From Bacillota bacterium (lineage in GTDB: Bacteria > Bacillota_G > Limnochordia > DTU010), in assembly GCA_012799255.1 (NCBI GenBank), contig JAAZLQ010000010.1, forward strand, positions 1-5,227: a stretch of 5,227 nucleotides of DNA. Reading direction: 5' to 3'. Each line of letters starts with the position of its first letter. Position 1 is the stretch's first letter. The translations under genes were made by a program, and so were the position numbers. The notes under the pieces are model-generated. The model ran no database searches and was not told where the DNA came from. It was given only the letters and a program-made list of their open reading frames with translations. Of this stretch, positions 1 to 5,227 are shown piece by piece.

Positions 1-1
1 A

Positions 2-634
2 AAGTTCACTCACGGACCTTTAAGCTGGTTTGGCATGGGGTATCGCTATGGTTTCCATCCCCAAGAAGGGGGCCACGAAATCTTTTTAGACTGGGGCCGG
101 GATCGCTGGGGCACCGTTGATCTATATCTCAGAATGAGCCCTGAACGAGAAAAACCCACCTACGGTTTTTATATTGGTGGACCAGTAATTGAACGCCTGA
201 CTCTAGAAGGAACTTACGTTTCCCAGGGACCTAAGGCTTGGCAAGTTTCTGCCACCAATAATGCCCTAATAAAGTACCCCCGGGCGGTTGCTGGTTTAGC
301 CCTAAGGGTAACGGGTTTACGCCTCGAAGAGATGGATGAGGAAACCAAAATCCAAGACCACCTCCTTATGGCTGCGGCCCCTCAAGTGCAAATATTTCCT
401 TGGGGTAATGAATATTTCCCCGTGGGCATGGTCCTTGCCCGCCCCTATGTGCTAGGAGGCTTAACTGTGGAATCTCCCGTTACTGAACTAAAACTAGACC
501 CTTCCTTTAGAGTGGGTGTAGGTAGTGAATTGCAGTTCTTTGGCCTGTATCCAGGTGATGTTTCTTTAGGAGTAGAAGTGAAAAGCACTGGCAAATCCAC
601 CTGGAAATTCGGACTGAAAAGTATTAAATTCTAA
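2..634 (+). CDS. Unrecognised beta-rich, possibly envelope protein, C-terminal part (5' end outside window)
   Basis: I do not recognise this protein. The reading frame is open from base 2, so the visible 210 residues are probably the C-terminal part of a longer protein. The first ATG, at 35, has no Shine-Dalgarno site before it (it follows CTGGTTTGGC) and reads as an internal Met. The visible part has no cysteine and no hydrophobic stretch long enough for a membrane helix. It is rich in Gly, Tyr, Phe and Trp. Many short runs alternate polar and hydrophobic residues between turn-like Gly/Pro/Asp segments (for example EIFLDWG, TVDLYLRM, RVGVGSELQFFG, VSLGVEVKS), which suggests beta strands. The chain ends WKFGLKSIKF, with a terminal Phe as in many outer-membrane barrels, although the alternation in the last ten residues is imperfect. 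An outer-membrane or surface beta-structured protein is my inference; a secreted beta-sandwich is an alternative. The terminator that follows separates it from the transporter operon, so a functional link is not implied. Confidence 0.7.
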   Translation, partial: KFTHGPLSWFGMGYRYGFHPQEGGHEIFLDWGRDRWGTVDLYLRMSPEREKPTYGFYIGGPVIERLTLEGTYVSQGPKAWQVSATNNALIKYPRAVAGLALRVTGLRLEEMDEETKIQDHLLMAAAPQVQIFPWGNEYFPVGMVLARPYVLGGLTVESPVTELKLDPSFRVGVGSELQFFGLYPGDVSLGVEVKSTGKSTWKFGLKSIKF

Positions 635-651
635 ATAAACGAAGGTTTTTC

Positions 652-682
652 AAAGCTCCAGGCTCCAATCTGGAGCTTTTTT
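652..682 (+). terminator. Intrinsic terminator of the upstream gene
   Basis: A perfect 10-bp stem pairs AAAGCTCCAG (652-661) with CTGGAGCTTT (670-679) around an 8-base loop. A run of six T (677-682), then GTTGTTTT, follows on the + strand. It starts 17 bases after the stop codon of the upstream gene, as expected for a Rho-independent terminator. The loop repeats GCTCCA (662-667), so the 3' arm can alternatively form a 6-bp, 3-base-loop hairpin. The stem lacks a matching T run on the - strand, so it acts in the + direction. Confidence 0.9.
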
Positions 683-686
683 GTTG

Positions 687-719
687 TTTTCGTACTAACT
701 TTGTAAACTCTTACGAAAA
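687..719. repeat. 8-bp inverted repeat in the livJ leader; possible operator or RNA hairpin
   Basis: TTTTCGTA (687-694) and its exact reverse complement TACGAAAA (712-719) are separated by 17 bases. It lies just after the upstream terminator and about 90 bases before livJ, where an operator or 5' leader hairpin for the liv operon would be expected. A weak promoter-like pair overlaps it (TTGTTG at 681-686, 17 bases, TAAACT at 704-709), matching the sigma-70 consensus at only 3 and 4 of 6 positions, so I do not call a promoter. A smaller 5-bp hairpin (CTCTT 708-712 with AAGAG 718-722) overlaps its right arm. The repeat itself is certain; a regulatory role is only a guess. Confidence 0.35.
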
Positions 720-792
720 GAGCAAGGTAGGTGGAAGGTATTTCCGTTTTACCGCAGAAACATACTCGAAATTCGCCAAAAGAGCTAAAAGC

Positions 793-803
793 AAAGGATG
801 GTG
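793..803 (+). promoter_or_regulatory. Ribosome binding site that sets the livJ start
   Basis: AAAGGATGGTG is the ideal AAAGGAGGTG anti-16S match with one extra T. It ends 6 bases before the ATG at 810. The in-frame ATG at 798 lies inside this site and has no usable Shine-Dalgarno of its own, since AAAGG abuts it directly. The start at 810 is therefore preferred, and it also gives a more typical signal peptide. Confidence 0.75.
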
Positions 804-809
804 TTACGA

Positions 810-1949
810 ATGTCATACCCCAAAACAAAAATAATTCTAGTTAGTCTTCTACTTCTTCTTGTGGCGTTTCCCGTGGGAGCCCAAGAAACCATAAAAATTG
901 GGTTAATCACACCTCTCACAGGTCCTGTATCTACCTATGGTATATCTGTGCGCAACTCAGTAGTCATGGGCGTAGATCAGATCAACTCCTCTGGGGGAAT
1001 TCAGGGCAAAGCAATTGAACTAGTTATTTTAGATGATAAAGGAGACGCAACTGAAGCGGCTCAAGCTGCTCGCCGCCTAATCGATCGGGAAAAAGTGGTC
1101 CTAATCATTGGGCCTGTCATTACTCCTGCAGTTATGGCTGTGGCGCCCATTTGTCAAGCACAAGGGATCCCCATGATCACCCCTACTGGAACTGGGGACC
1201 AAATTACTAGTCTTGGAGATTACATTTTTCGAGCCGCCTATAAGGATTCGTTTCAAGGAAGTCTCATGGCTCAGTTCGCCATTGAAAATCTTGGAATCAC
1301 TGAAGCCGCCATTATTTACGATATTGCCAACGACTATTCAGTTGGACTAAGGGCCTCCTTTAAAGCTACTTTCCAAAACCTAGGGGGCAAGATCATTGCG
1401 GAAGAATCGTATTCCACTGGAGATACGGATTTCAGTGCCCAACTTACTTCATTAGCCATGCGTAATCCGAAGGCTTTATTTATTCCGGATTACTATTCAG
1501 CCGCTGGTCCCATCTTGATGCAGGCAAGATTAATGGGGATGGATGCGATCATGCTTGGTGTGGACGGTTGGGACTCACCTGAACTGCACGCTCTTGCCGG
1601 CGGTTTTGAAGATGGAGGCTATATTGTTAACCATTACTCTACCCAAGATCAAAGCCCCACAACTCAACAGTATATTGCAGACTACACCAAGACCTATGGG
1701 CAAACACCTGATGCCTTAGCTGCCCTTGGTTATGACGGCATTTTAATAGTTAAAAAGGTACTAGAATCTGCTAGTTCCACTAATCCAGAAGATCTAAAAT
1801 ATGCTCTAGGAACGGTGAAGAACATTGAAGCGGCCACAGGCACTATTGATATGGATCCAGAAGGGACCCCTATCAAATCTGCGGTCGTTTTGCAGATGAA
1901 AAATGGAAAGTGGCAATTGGTGGATAAAATCGAGCCTTCAGGAAGGTGA
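810..1949 (+). CDS. livJ: Branched-chain amino acid ABC transporter, substrate-binding protein
   Basis: This is the extracytoplasmic type I binding protein of a LIV/HAAT importer; it captures the amino acid and presents it to LivH/LivM. The 379-residue length is usual. Residues 1-24 form a signal peptide: Lys5/Lys7, a hydrophobic core at 8-20, then cleavage after Val-Gly-Ala24. There is no lipobox Cys, so the mature protein should be soluble. Family landmarks are IKIGLITPLTGP (28-39), GDTDFSAQL (204-212), a GVDGWDSPEL stretch (250-259) and ALGYDG (305-310). By hand alignment, from memory, to E. coli LivJ, the ligand contacts Ser79, Thr102, Tyr150, Tyr202 and Glu226 correspond to Thr105, Thr128, Tyr176, Tyr228/229 and Asp252. 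This keeps an acid for the ligand amino group and supports an amino acid ligand. Leu/Ile/Val is the default; other amino acids or amides cannot be excluded. An alternative start at 798 would add four residues. Its last two sense codons and stop contain the livH ribosome binding site. Confidence 0.95.
   Translation: MSYPKTKIILVSLLLLLVAFPVGAQETIKIGLITPLTGPVSTYGISVRNSVVMGVDQINSSGGIQGKAIELVILDDKGDATEAAQAARRLIDREKVVLIIGPVITPAVMAVAPICQAQGIPMITPTGTGDQITSLGDYIFRAAYKDSFQGSLMAQFAIENLGITEAAIIYDIANDYSVGLRASFKATFQNLGGKIIAEESYSTGDTDFSAQLTSLAMRNPKALFIPDYYSAAGPILMQARLMGMDAIMLGVDGWDSPELHALAGGFEDGGYIVNHYSTQDQSPTTQQYIADYTKTYGQTPDALAALGYDGILIVKKVLESASSTNPEDLKYALGTVKNIEAATGTIDMDPEGTPIKSAVVLQMKNGKWQLVDKIEPSGR
1943..1949 (+). 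promoter_or_regulatory. livH ribosome binding site inside the end of livJ
   Basis: AAGGTGA lies 7 bases before the ATG at 1957. It is made of the end of the penultimate Gly codon, the last Arg codon and the TGA stop of livJ. It decides the livH start: the in-frame ATG at 1903, inside livJ, has no comparable site and would add 18 residues unlike the family N-terminus. Ribosomes ending livJ would sit on this site, which favours translational coupling. Confidence 0.75.
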
Positions 1950-1956
1950 GGGTAGT

Positions 1957-2844
1957 ATGCAATGGTACATTATGGCGCTTCAGCAACTCATTAATGGTTT
2001 AGCCTTGGGGAGTGTTTACGCCTTAATTGCCCTCGGTTACACCATGGTTTATGGAATCATTGGGTTGATTAACTTTGCCCATGGGGAAATTTATATGCTC
2101 GGAGCTTATTTTGGTTTTTACGCCATCACTAGATATAGCTTGTCCCTTGGACCAGCCATGCTCGTAGCCATGCTTGGTGCAGCTTTTCTAGGCATGTTAT
2201 TAGAGCGGGTGGCCTACAAACCCCTCCGCAACTCGTCCCGCACAGCCGTATTAATTACGGCCATCGGGGCGTCTCTGTTCTTGCAAAATATGGCCCAGCT
2301 AGTATTTGGAGCATCCTTTAAAGCCTTTCCCCAGGTGATTCCCTTTAAAAGAATCCAACTAGGTCCGGTTTTCACCACCAATCGGCAACTGTTAATCTTT
2401 GGGCTTTCCCTTGGCCTTATGATCGCTTTACAGCTCATTGTCCAATACACCAAATTCGGTAAGGCTATGCGAGCGGTCTCCATGGATCAAGAGGCGGCCA
2501 AACTGATGGGAATCAATGTTGATCGTATTATCGCCCTAACCTTTGCCCTTGGTTCTGCCCTAGCTGCCGCTGCAGGCATTCTTGTGGGGATGTATTACAA
2601 CCGAATTGACCCCTACATGGGCATGATGTCAGGTATTAAAGCCTTTGTGGCAGCAGTACTAGGGGGAATCGGGGTGATCCCAGGAGCAGTAATAGGCGGC
2701 CTACTCATGGGAATTACAGAGAATATGGTGGTAGCCTTTGGCTCCTCTACTTTACGAGATGCGGTGGCCTTTGCGGTTATGATCCTAGTCTTGCTCGTGC
2801 GGCCCCATGGGCTTTTAGGTAAGAATCAAGTTGAGAAAGTGTGA
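1957..2844 (+). CDS. livH: Branched-chain amino acid ABC transporter, permease subunit LivH
   Basis: This is one of the two inner-membrane permease subunits that form the amino acid channel, with LivM as partner. The 295 residues match the usual LivH length and are strongly hydrophobic, with roughly eight membrane segments. The N-terminal stretch is highly typical: LINGLALGSVYALIALGYTM (11-30), then GLINFAHGEIYMLGAY (36-51). The cytoplasmic coupling loop that docks on the ATPases is at about 170-190 (AMRAVSMDQEAAKLMGIN), a good EAA-type motif. Near the C-terminus are the conserved KAFVAAVLGGIG (228-239) and RPHGLLG (282-288). I chose the ATG at 1957 because of the ribosome site at the end of livJ and because the family N-terminus begins near there; an internal ATG at 1972 is a weaker option. 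The gene starts 7 bases after livJ and ends overlapping livM. No frameshift or missing segment is seen. Confidence 0.95.
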   Translation: MQWYIMALQQLINGLALGSVYALIALGYTMVYGIIGLINFAHGEIYMLGAYFGFYAITRYSLSLGPAMLVAMLGAAFLGMLLERVAYKPLRNSSRTAVLITAIGASLFLQNMAQLVFGASFKAFPQVIPFKRIQLGPVFTTNRQLLIFGLSLGLMIALQLIVQYTKFGKAMRAVSMDQEAAKLMGINVDRIIALTFALGSALAAAAGILVGMYYNRIDPYMGMMSGIKAFVAAVLGGIGVIPGAVIGGLLMGITENMVVAFGSSTLRDAVAFAVMILVLLVRPHGLLGKNQVEKV

Positions 2845-3800
2845 TGGTAATGAACTGGAAACAAAACAGTTTGAAGGTGGCAATCTTTCTGGGAACTTAC
2901 TGGTTGATCACCGCCTTAGAAAAGGCTGGCATCTTACTTTCTTATCATGTGCAAATCCTCAGTCTCTGCTGCATCAATGTTATTCTGGCTGTAAGTCTGA
3001 ATCTGATTAATGGTTTTACAGGACAATTCTCTCTTGGTCATGGGGGGTTTATGGCGGTTGGTGCTTATTTTTCCGCTTATCTCACCATCAACTTCCAAAC
3101 ACCTTTCTCCATTGCCCTAGGGTTGGCTGGTCTTTTAGCTGGCATGGTGGGACTTGCGGTGGGTCTACCAGCCCTCCGACTAAAGGGGGATTATTTAGCC
3201 ATTGCCACTTTAGGCTTTGGAGAAATAATTCGAGTGATTATTCTTAACACCCCCGCCCTCGGCGGAGCGAGGGGGCTTGCGGGTATTCCCCCCTACACTT
3301 CTTTTGGCATTGCCTACCTTTTAGCTATTCTCACAGTTGTTGTGATCAAAAATTTCGTGAACTCGGATCATGGTCGTGCTTGCCTAGCCATTAGGGAAGA
3401 TGAAATTGCCGCTGAATCCTTAGGGATTCACAGCACCTATTTCAAAACCTTAGCTTTTGCCTTGGGCGCAGGCTTTGCAGGTGTGGCCGGAGGACTTTTT
3501 AGTCACTACTTACAGTACATGGCACCCACACCGGGACAAATTGGATTTATGAAATCCATTGACATCTTAATTATGGTGGTACTAGGTGGATTGGGCAGTA
3601 TAACTGGTTCTATCGTAGCCGCCCTCACCCTCACCATTTTACCCGAATTATTACGAGGCTTTGCAGAATACCGGATGATTATCTATTCGGTGCTGCTTAT
3701 TGTGGTCATGATTTACCGTCCAGAAGGTTTATTAGCAGGAAAAGAATTGTCCTTAACTACCCTAACCCACAAAGGAGTGAAAAGTAATAGCTATGAATAA
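2844..3800 (+). CDS. livM: Branched-chain amino acid ABC transporter, permease subunit LivM
   Basis: This is the second inner-membrane permease subunit, paired with LivH. It has 318 residues, with about eight to ten membrane segments. LivM hallmarks are SLNLINGFTGQFSLGHGGFM (51-70), LPALRLKGDYLAIATLGFGE (108-127), the loop GGARGLAGIP (140-149), the EAA coupling loop ACLAIREDEIAAESLGI (179-195) and YRPEGLLAGK (291-300). The start is ambiguous among GTG 2841, ATG 2844 and ATG 2850, which differ by at most three residues. I chose 2844 because its A is the last base of the livH TGA, a classic one-base coupling overlap, with a weak GAG (2833-2835) eight bases upstream. The end overlaps livG by 8 bases. 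The hydrophilic tail after Lys300 (about 18 residues) is not conserved as far as I know; part of its coding sequence doubles as the livG ribosome site. Confidence 0.94.
   Translation: MVMNWKQNSLKVAIFLGTYWLITALEKAGILLSYHVQILSLCCINVILAVSLNLINGFTGQFSLGHGGFMAVGAYFSAYLTINFQTPFSIALGLAGLLAGMVGLAVGLPALRLKGDYLAIATLGFGEIIRVIILNTPALGGARGLAGIPPYTSFGIAYLLAILTVVVIKNFVNSDHGRACLAIREDEIAAESLGIHSTYFKTLAFALGAGFAGVAGGLFSHYLQYMAPTPGQIGFMKSIDILIMVVLGGLGSITGSIVAALTLTILPELLRGFAEYRMIIYSVLLIVVMIYRPEGLLAGKELSLTTLTHKGVKSNSYE
3771..3780 (+). promoter_or_regulatory. livG ribosome binding site with a long spacer
   Basis: AAAGGAGTGA is the strongest Shine-Dalgarno-like sequence in the window, yet it ends 12 bases before the livG ATG at 3793, further than the usual 5-9. 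No closer in-frame start exists: the frame is closed by TGA at 3778-3780, and the codons between are AAA, GTA, ATA and GCT. Coupling to the end of livM, which overlaps livG by 8 bases, may compensate. Confidence 0.6.
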
Positions 3801-4560
3801 TCTAACAGTTAATCAACTTAGTGTGGAGTTTGGGGGACTGAAAGCTGTGAATGAGGTGTGCTTTTCCCTGAAGCCTCAAAGCCTTGCAGGTCTCATTGGT
3901 CCAAACGGGGCTGGGAAAACCACAGTCTTTAACGCCTTAACTGGCCTGTGCCCCATCAGTGAGGGGCAAATCAGTTTCGGAGAGGAAGAGTTAACTAATC
4001 AACCGGCCCACGCCATTGCCCGCAAGGGGGTGGCTCGCACCTTCCAAAACATTCGCCTCTTTAAGGACTTAACGGTCCTAGATAATTTACGCATCGCTTA
4101 TCATCAAAACCGCCAGTACAACCTAATCAGTGGCTTATTCCGCACTGCTAGCTTTGTGAAAGAAGAAGAGGAGATTAAGACTCGTGCCAAAGAAGCCCTA
4201 AGTGTAGTGGGGTTAAGTCACCGGGCCCAAGATAAGGCAGGGAGCTTACCCTATGGGGAGCAACGGCGGGTGGAAATCGCCCGTGCTTTAATGCTTAACC
4301 CACGCCTCTTATTACTAGATGAACCAGCCGCTGGGATGAACCCTCAAGAAACACAGGAACTACTGGAGCTGATTCGAAAATTACGTAGTGAGCTTGCACT
4401 CACAATTCTTTTAATCGAACACGATATGAGGCTAGTGATGAATTTATGTGAAGAGCTCTTGGTACTAGATTACGGACATCTCATCGCCTCCGGAGATCCC
4501 CATAGTATCCAAAACGACCCGCTAGTTGTACAAGCTTATTTAGGAGAGAAATCAGCATGA
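3793..4560 (+). CDS. livG: Branched-chain amino acid ABC transporter, ATP-binding subunit LivG
   Basis: This is a cytoplasmic ATPase that pairs with LivF to power uptake through LivH/LivM. The 255 residues are the normal length. All nucleotide-binding motifs are present: Walker A GPNGAGKTT (36-44), Q-loop Gln85 in ARTFQNIRLF (81-90), ABC signature SLPYGEQRR (151-159), Walker B LLLLDEP (172-178), D-loop region AAGMNP (179-184) and H-loop His210 in IEHDM. The Q-loop sequence RTFQNIRLF, the LPYG-type signature in place of LSGGQ, and the AGMNP stretch identify LivG rather than LivF. The insert at about 105-125 before the signature is also typical of LivG. It overlaps livM by 8 bases and livF by 4 (ATGA). 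ATG 3793 is the only plausible start. The catalytic set is complete, so this should be an active site-bearing subunit. Confidence 0.96.
   Translation: MNNLTVNQLSVEFGGLKAVNEVCFSLKPQSLAGLIGPNGAGKTTVFNALTGLCPISEGQISFGEEELTNQPAHAIARKGVARTFQNIRLFKDLTVLDNLRIAYHQNRQYNLISGLFRTASFVKEEEEIKTRAKEALSVVGLSHRAQDKAGSLPYGEQRRVEIARALMLNPRLLLLDEPAAGMNPQETQELLELIRKLRSELALTILLIEHDMRLVMNLCEELLVLDYGHLIASGDPHSIQNDPLVVQAYLGEKSA
4542..4547 (+). promoter_or_regulatory. livF ribosome binding site
   Basis: AGGAGA lies 9 bases before the livF ATG at 4557, inside the last codons of livG. It supports that start, which overlaps the livG stop in the sequence ATGA. Confidence 0.7.
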
Positions 4561-5227
4561 CCATCCTAAAAGTCTCAGAACTATCAGTACATTATGGGGT
4601 GATTCAAGCTCTCAAGGGAATTAGTTTTACTATCCAAGAAGGGGAGATTTTCACCCTGGTGGGTTCCAATGGGTCTGGGAAAACCACCACCCTTTGGGCT
4701 TTGTCCAACTTGCTGCCGAAAAGTAGTGGTCAGGTCCACTTCTCAGGGAAAGATACCTCCACAATGCCCAGTCACCTCCTTCCCCAGATGGGACTTGTGC
4801 ACGTGCCAGAAGGAAGACGGGTCTTTTCGCAGTTGTCAGTTGAGGATAACTTAATACTTGGTGCCTATCACCGCACTGAACGACGGGAGATCAAAGGGGA
4901 TCTTAACTATGTTTACGAACTCTTCCCCCGTCTTAAGGAAAGGCGGAACCAAACTGCTGGATCCCTTAGTGGTGGAGAACAGCAGATGTTAGCTATAGGT
5001 CGGGGGCTAATGGCCCGTCCCAAGCTACTTTTACTTGATGAACCCTCCATGGGGCTAGCTCCCCTTTTGGTCCAGGAAATCTTTAAGATTATTAAGCTTA
5101 TCAACCAAGAAGGAACCACGATCTTGTTAGTGGAGCAAAACGCTCACCTAGCCTTAGAAATTTCAGATCGGGCTTGCGTGTTAGATACTGGTGAAATTGT
5201 CCTAACAGGTCCAGCTTCAGAGATTGC
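4557..5227 (+). CDS. livF: Branched-chain amino acid ABC transporter, ATP-binding subunit LivF (3' end outside window)
   Basis: This is the second cytoplasmic ATPase, partner of LivG. The frame is open to the window edge, giving 223 residues; LivF is usually about 235, so only the last 10-15 codons are missing. Motifs are Walker A GSNGSGKTT (36-44), the LivF-specific HVPEGRRVF (82-90) where other ABC proteins have the Q-loop Gln, the canonical signature LSGGEQQ (137-143), Walker B LLLLDEP (157-163) with Asp161/Glu162, and MGLAP (165-169). The H-loop position reads VEQN (192-195) without His; E. coli LivF also has EQN here, so this is a family trait and not damage. Walker A carries Ser37 and Ser40 where many LivF have Ala, which is conservative. 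The start is fixed by the 4-base ATGA overlap with livG and the AGGAGA site upstream. Because no stop lies inside the window, simple ORF callers may miss it. Confidence 0.95.
   Translation, partial: MTILKVSELSVHYGVIQALKGISFTIQEGEIFTLVGSNGSGKTTTLWALSNLLPKSSGQVHFSGKDTSTMPSHLLPQMGLVHVPEGRRVFSQLSVEDNLILGAYHRTERREIKGDLNYVYELFPRLKERRNQTAGSLSGGEQQMLAIGRGLMARPKLLLLDEPSMGLAPLLVQEIFKIIKLINQEGTTILLVEQNAHLALEISDRACVLDTGEIVLTGPASEI

Noticed and set aside
681..709. Possible sigma-70 promoter TTGTTG-N17-TAAACT
   Set aside because: Matches are only 3/6 and 4/6, and the first box is part of the terminator T tract; too weak to annotate as a promoter.
631..828. 65-codon open frame on the - strand across the intergenic gap
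   Set aside because: It runs antisense through the upstream terminator and the livJ signal-peptide region, has no ribosome site before its ATG, and its product resembles nothing known to me.
1903..1956. Extended livH start at ATG 1903
   Set aside because: It would lie within livJ, has no Shine-Dalgarno site and adds 18 residues with no likeness to the LivH N-terminus.
2214..2483. 89-codon open frame on the - strand inside livH
   Set aside because: It lies wholly antisense to a well-conserved permease gene; its composition is explained by the livH codons.
4669..4854. 61-codon + strand frame in another frame of livF
   Set aside because: It overlaps the Walker A to PEGRRVF region of livF in a shifted frame and has no ribosome site; livF, read from 4557, is the real gene.
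4913..5119. 68-codon - strand frame inside livF
   Set aside because: It is antisense to the signature and Walker B region of livF, so it is a shadow of conserved coding sequence.
5110..5151. Missing H-loop histidine in LivF as a sign of an inactive ATPase
   Set aside because: The EQN sequence at this position is also found in E. coli LivF; it is a family feature.

Overview
The window carries one complete-looking high-affinity branched-chain amino acid (or related hydrophobic amino acid/amide) ABC importer operon, livJ-livH-livM-livG-livF, all on the + strand. It follows the 3' end of an unrelated, unrecognised gene. The livF gene runs off the right edge about 10-15 codons short of its usual end, and the first gene runs off the left edge.

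Layout. Positions 2-634 hold the C-terminal 210 residues of a cysteine-free, aromatic- and glycine-rich, probably beta-structured protein ending in Phe. Its message ends at a clear intrinsic terminator at 652-682. The 175-base gap before livJ also holds an 8-bp inverted repeat (687-719); no convincing promoter can be picked by eye. livJ (810-1949) encodes the periplasmic binding protein, livH and livM the two permease subunits, and livG and livF the two ATPases. The genes are tightly packed: a 7-base gap, a 1-base overlap, an 8-base overlap and a 4-base ATGA overlap. They are therefore almost certainly co-transcribed and translationally coupled. LivJ should capture the ligand outside the inner membrane and deliver it to the LivH/LivM pore, which LivG/LivF drive by ATP hydrolysis.

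Organism. Shine-Dalgarno sites are strong and purine-rich (for example AAAGGAGTGA), base composition looks intermediate, and the protein sequences read like Bacillota or a neighbouring phylum. Two features point away from an ordinary single-membrane Firmicute. LivJ has a signal-peptidase-I signal with no lipobox cysteine, and the upstream protein has the look of an outer-membrane or surface beta protein. A diderm Bacillota lineage (Limnochordia, Negativicutes or Halanaerobiales type) fits best, but this is inference; other diderm phyla are possible.

I found no previously undescribed system here. The transporter is an ordinary one. The least explained parts are the partial upstream protein and the inverted repeat in the livJ leader.
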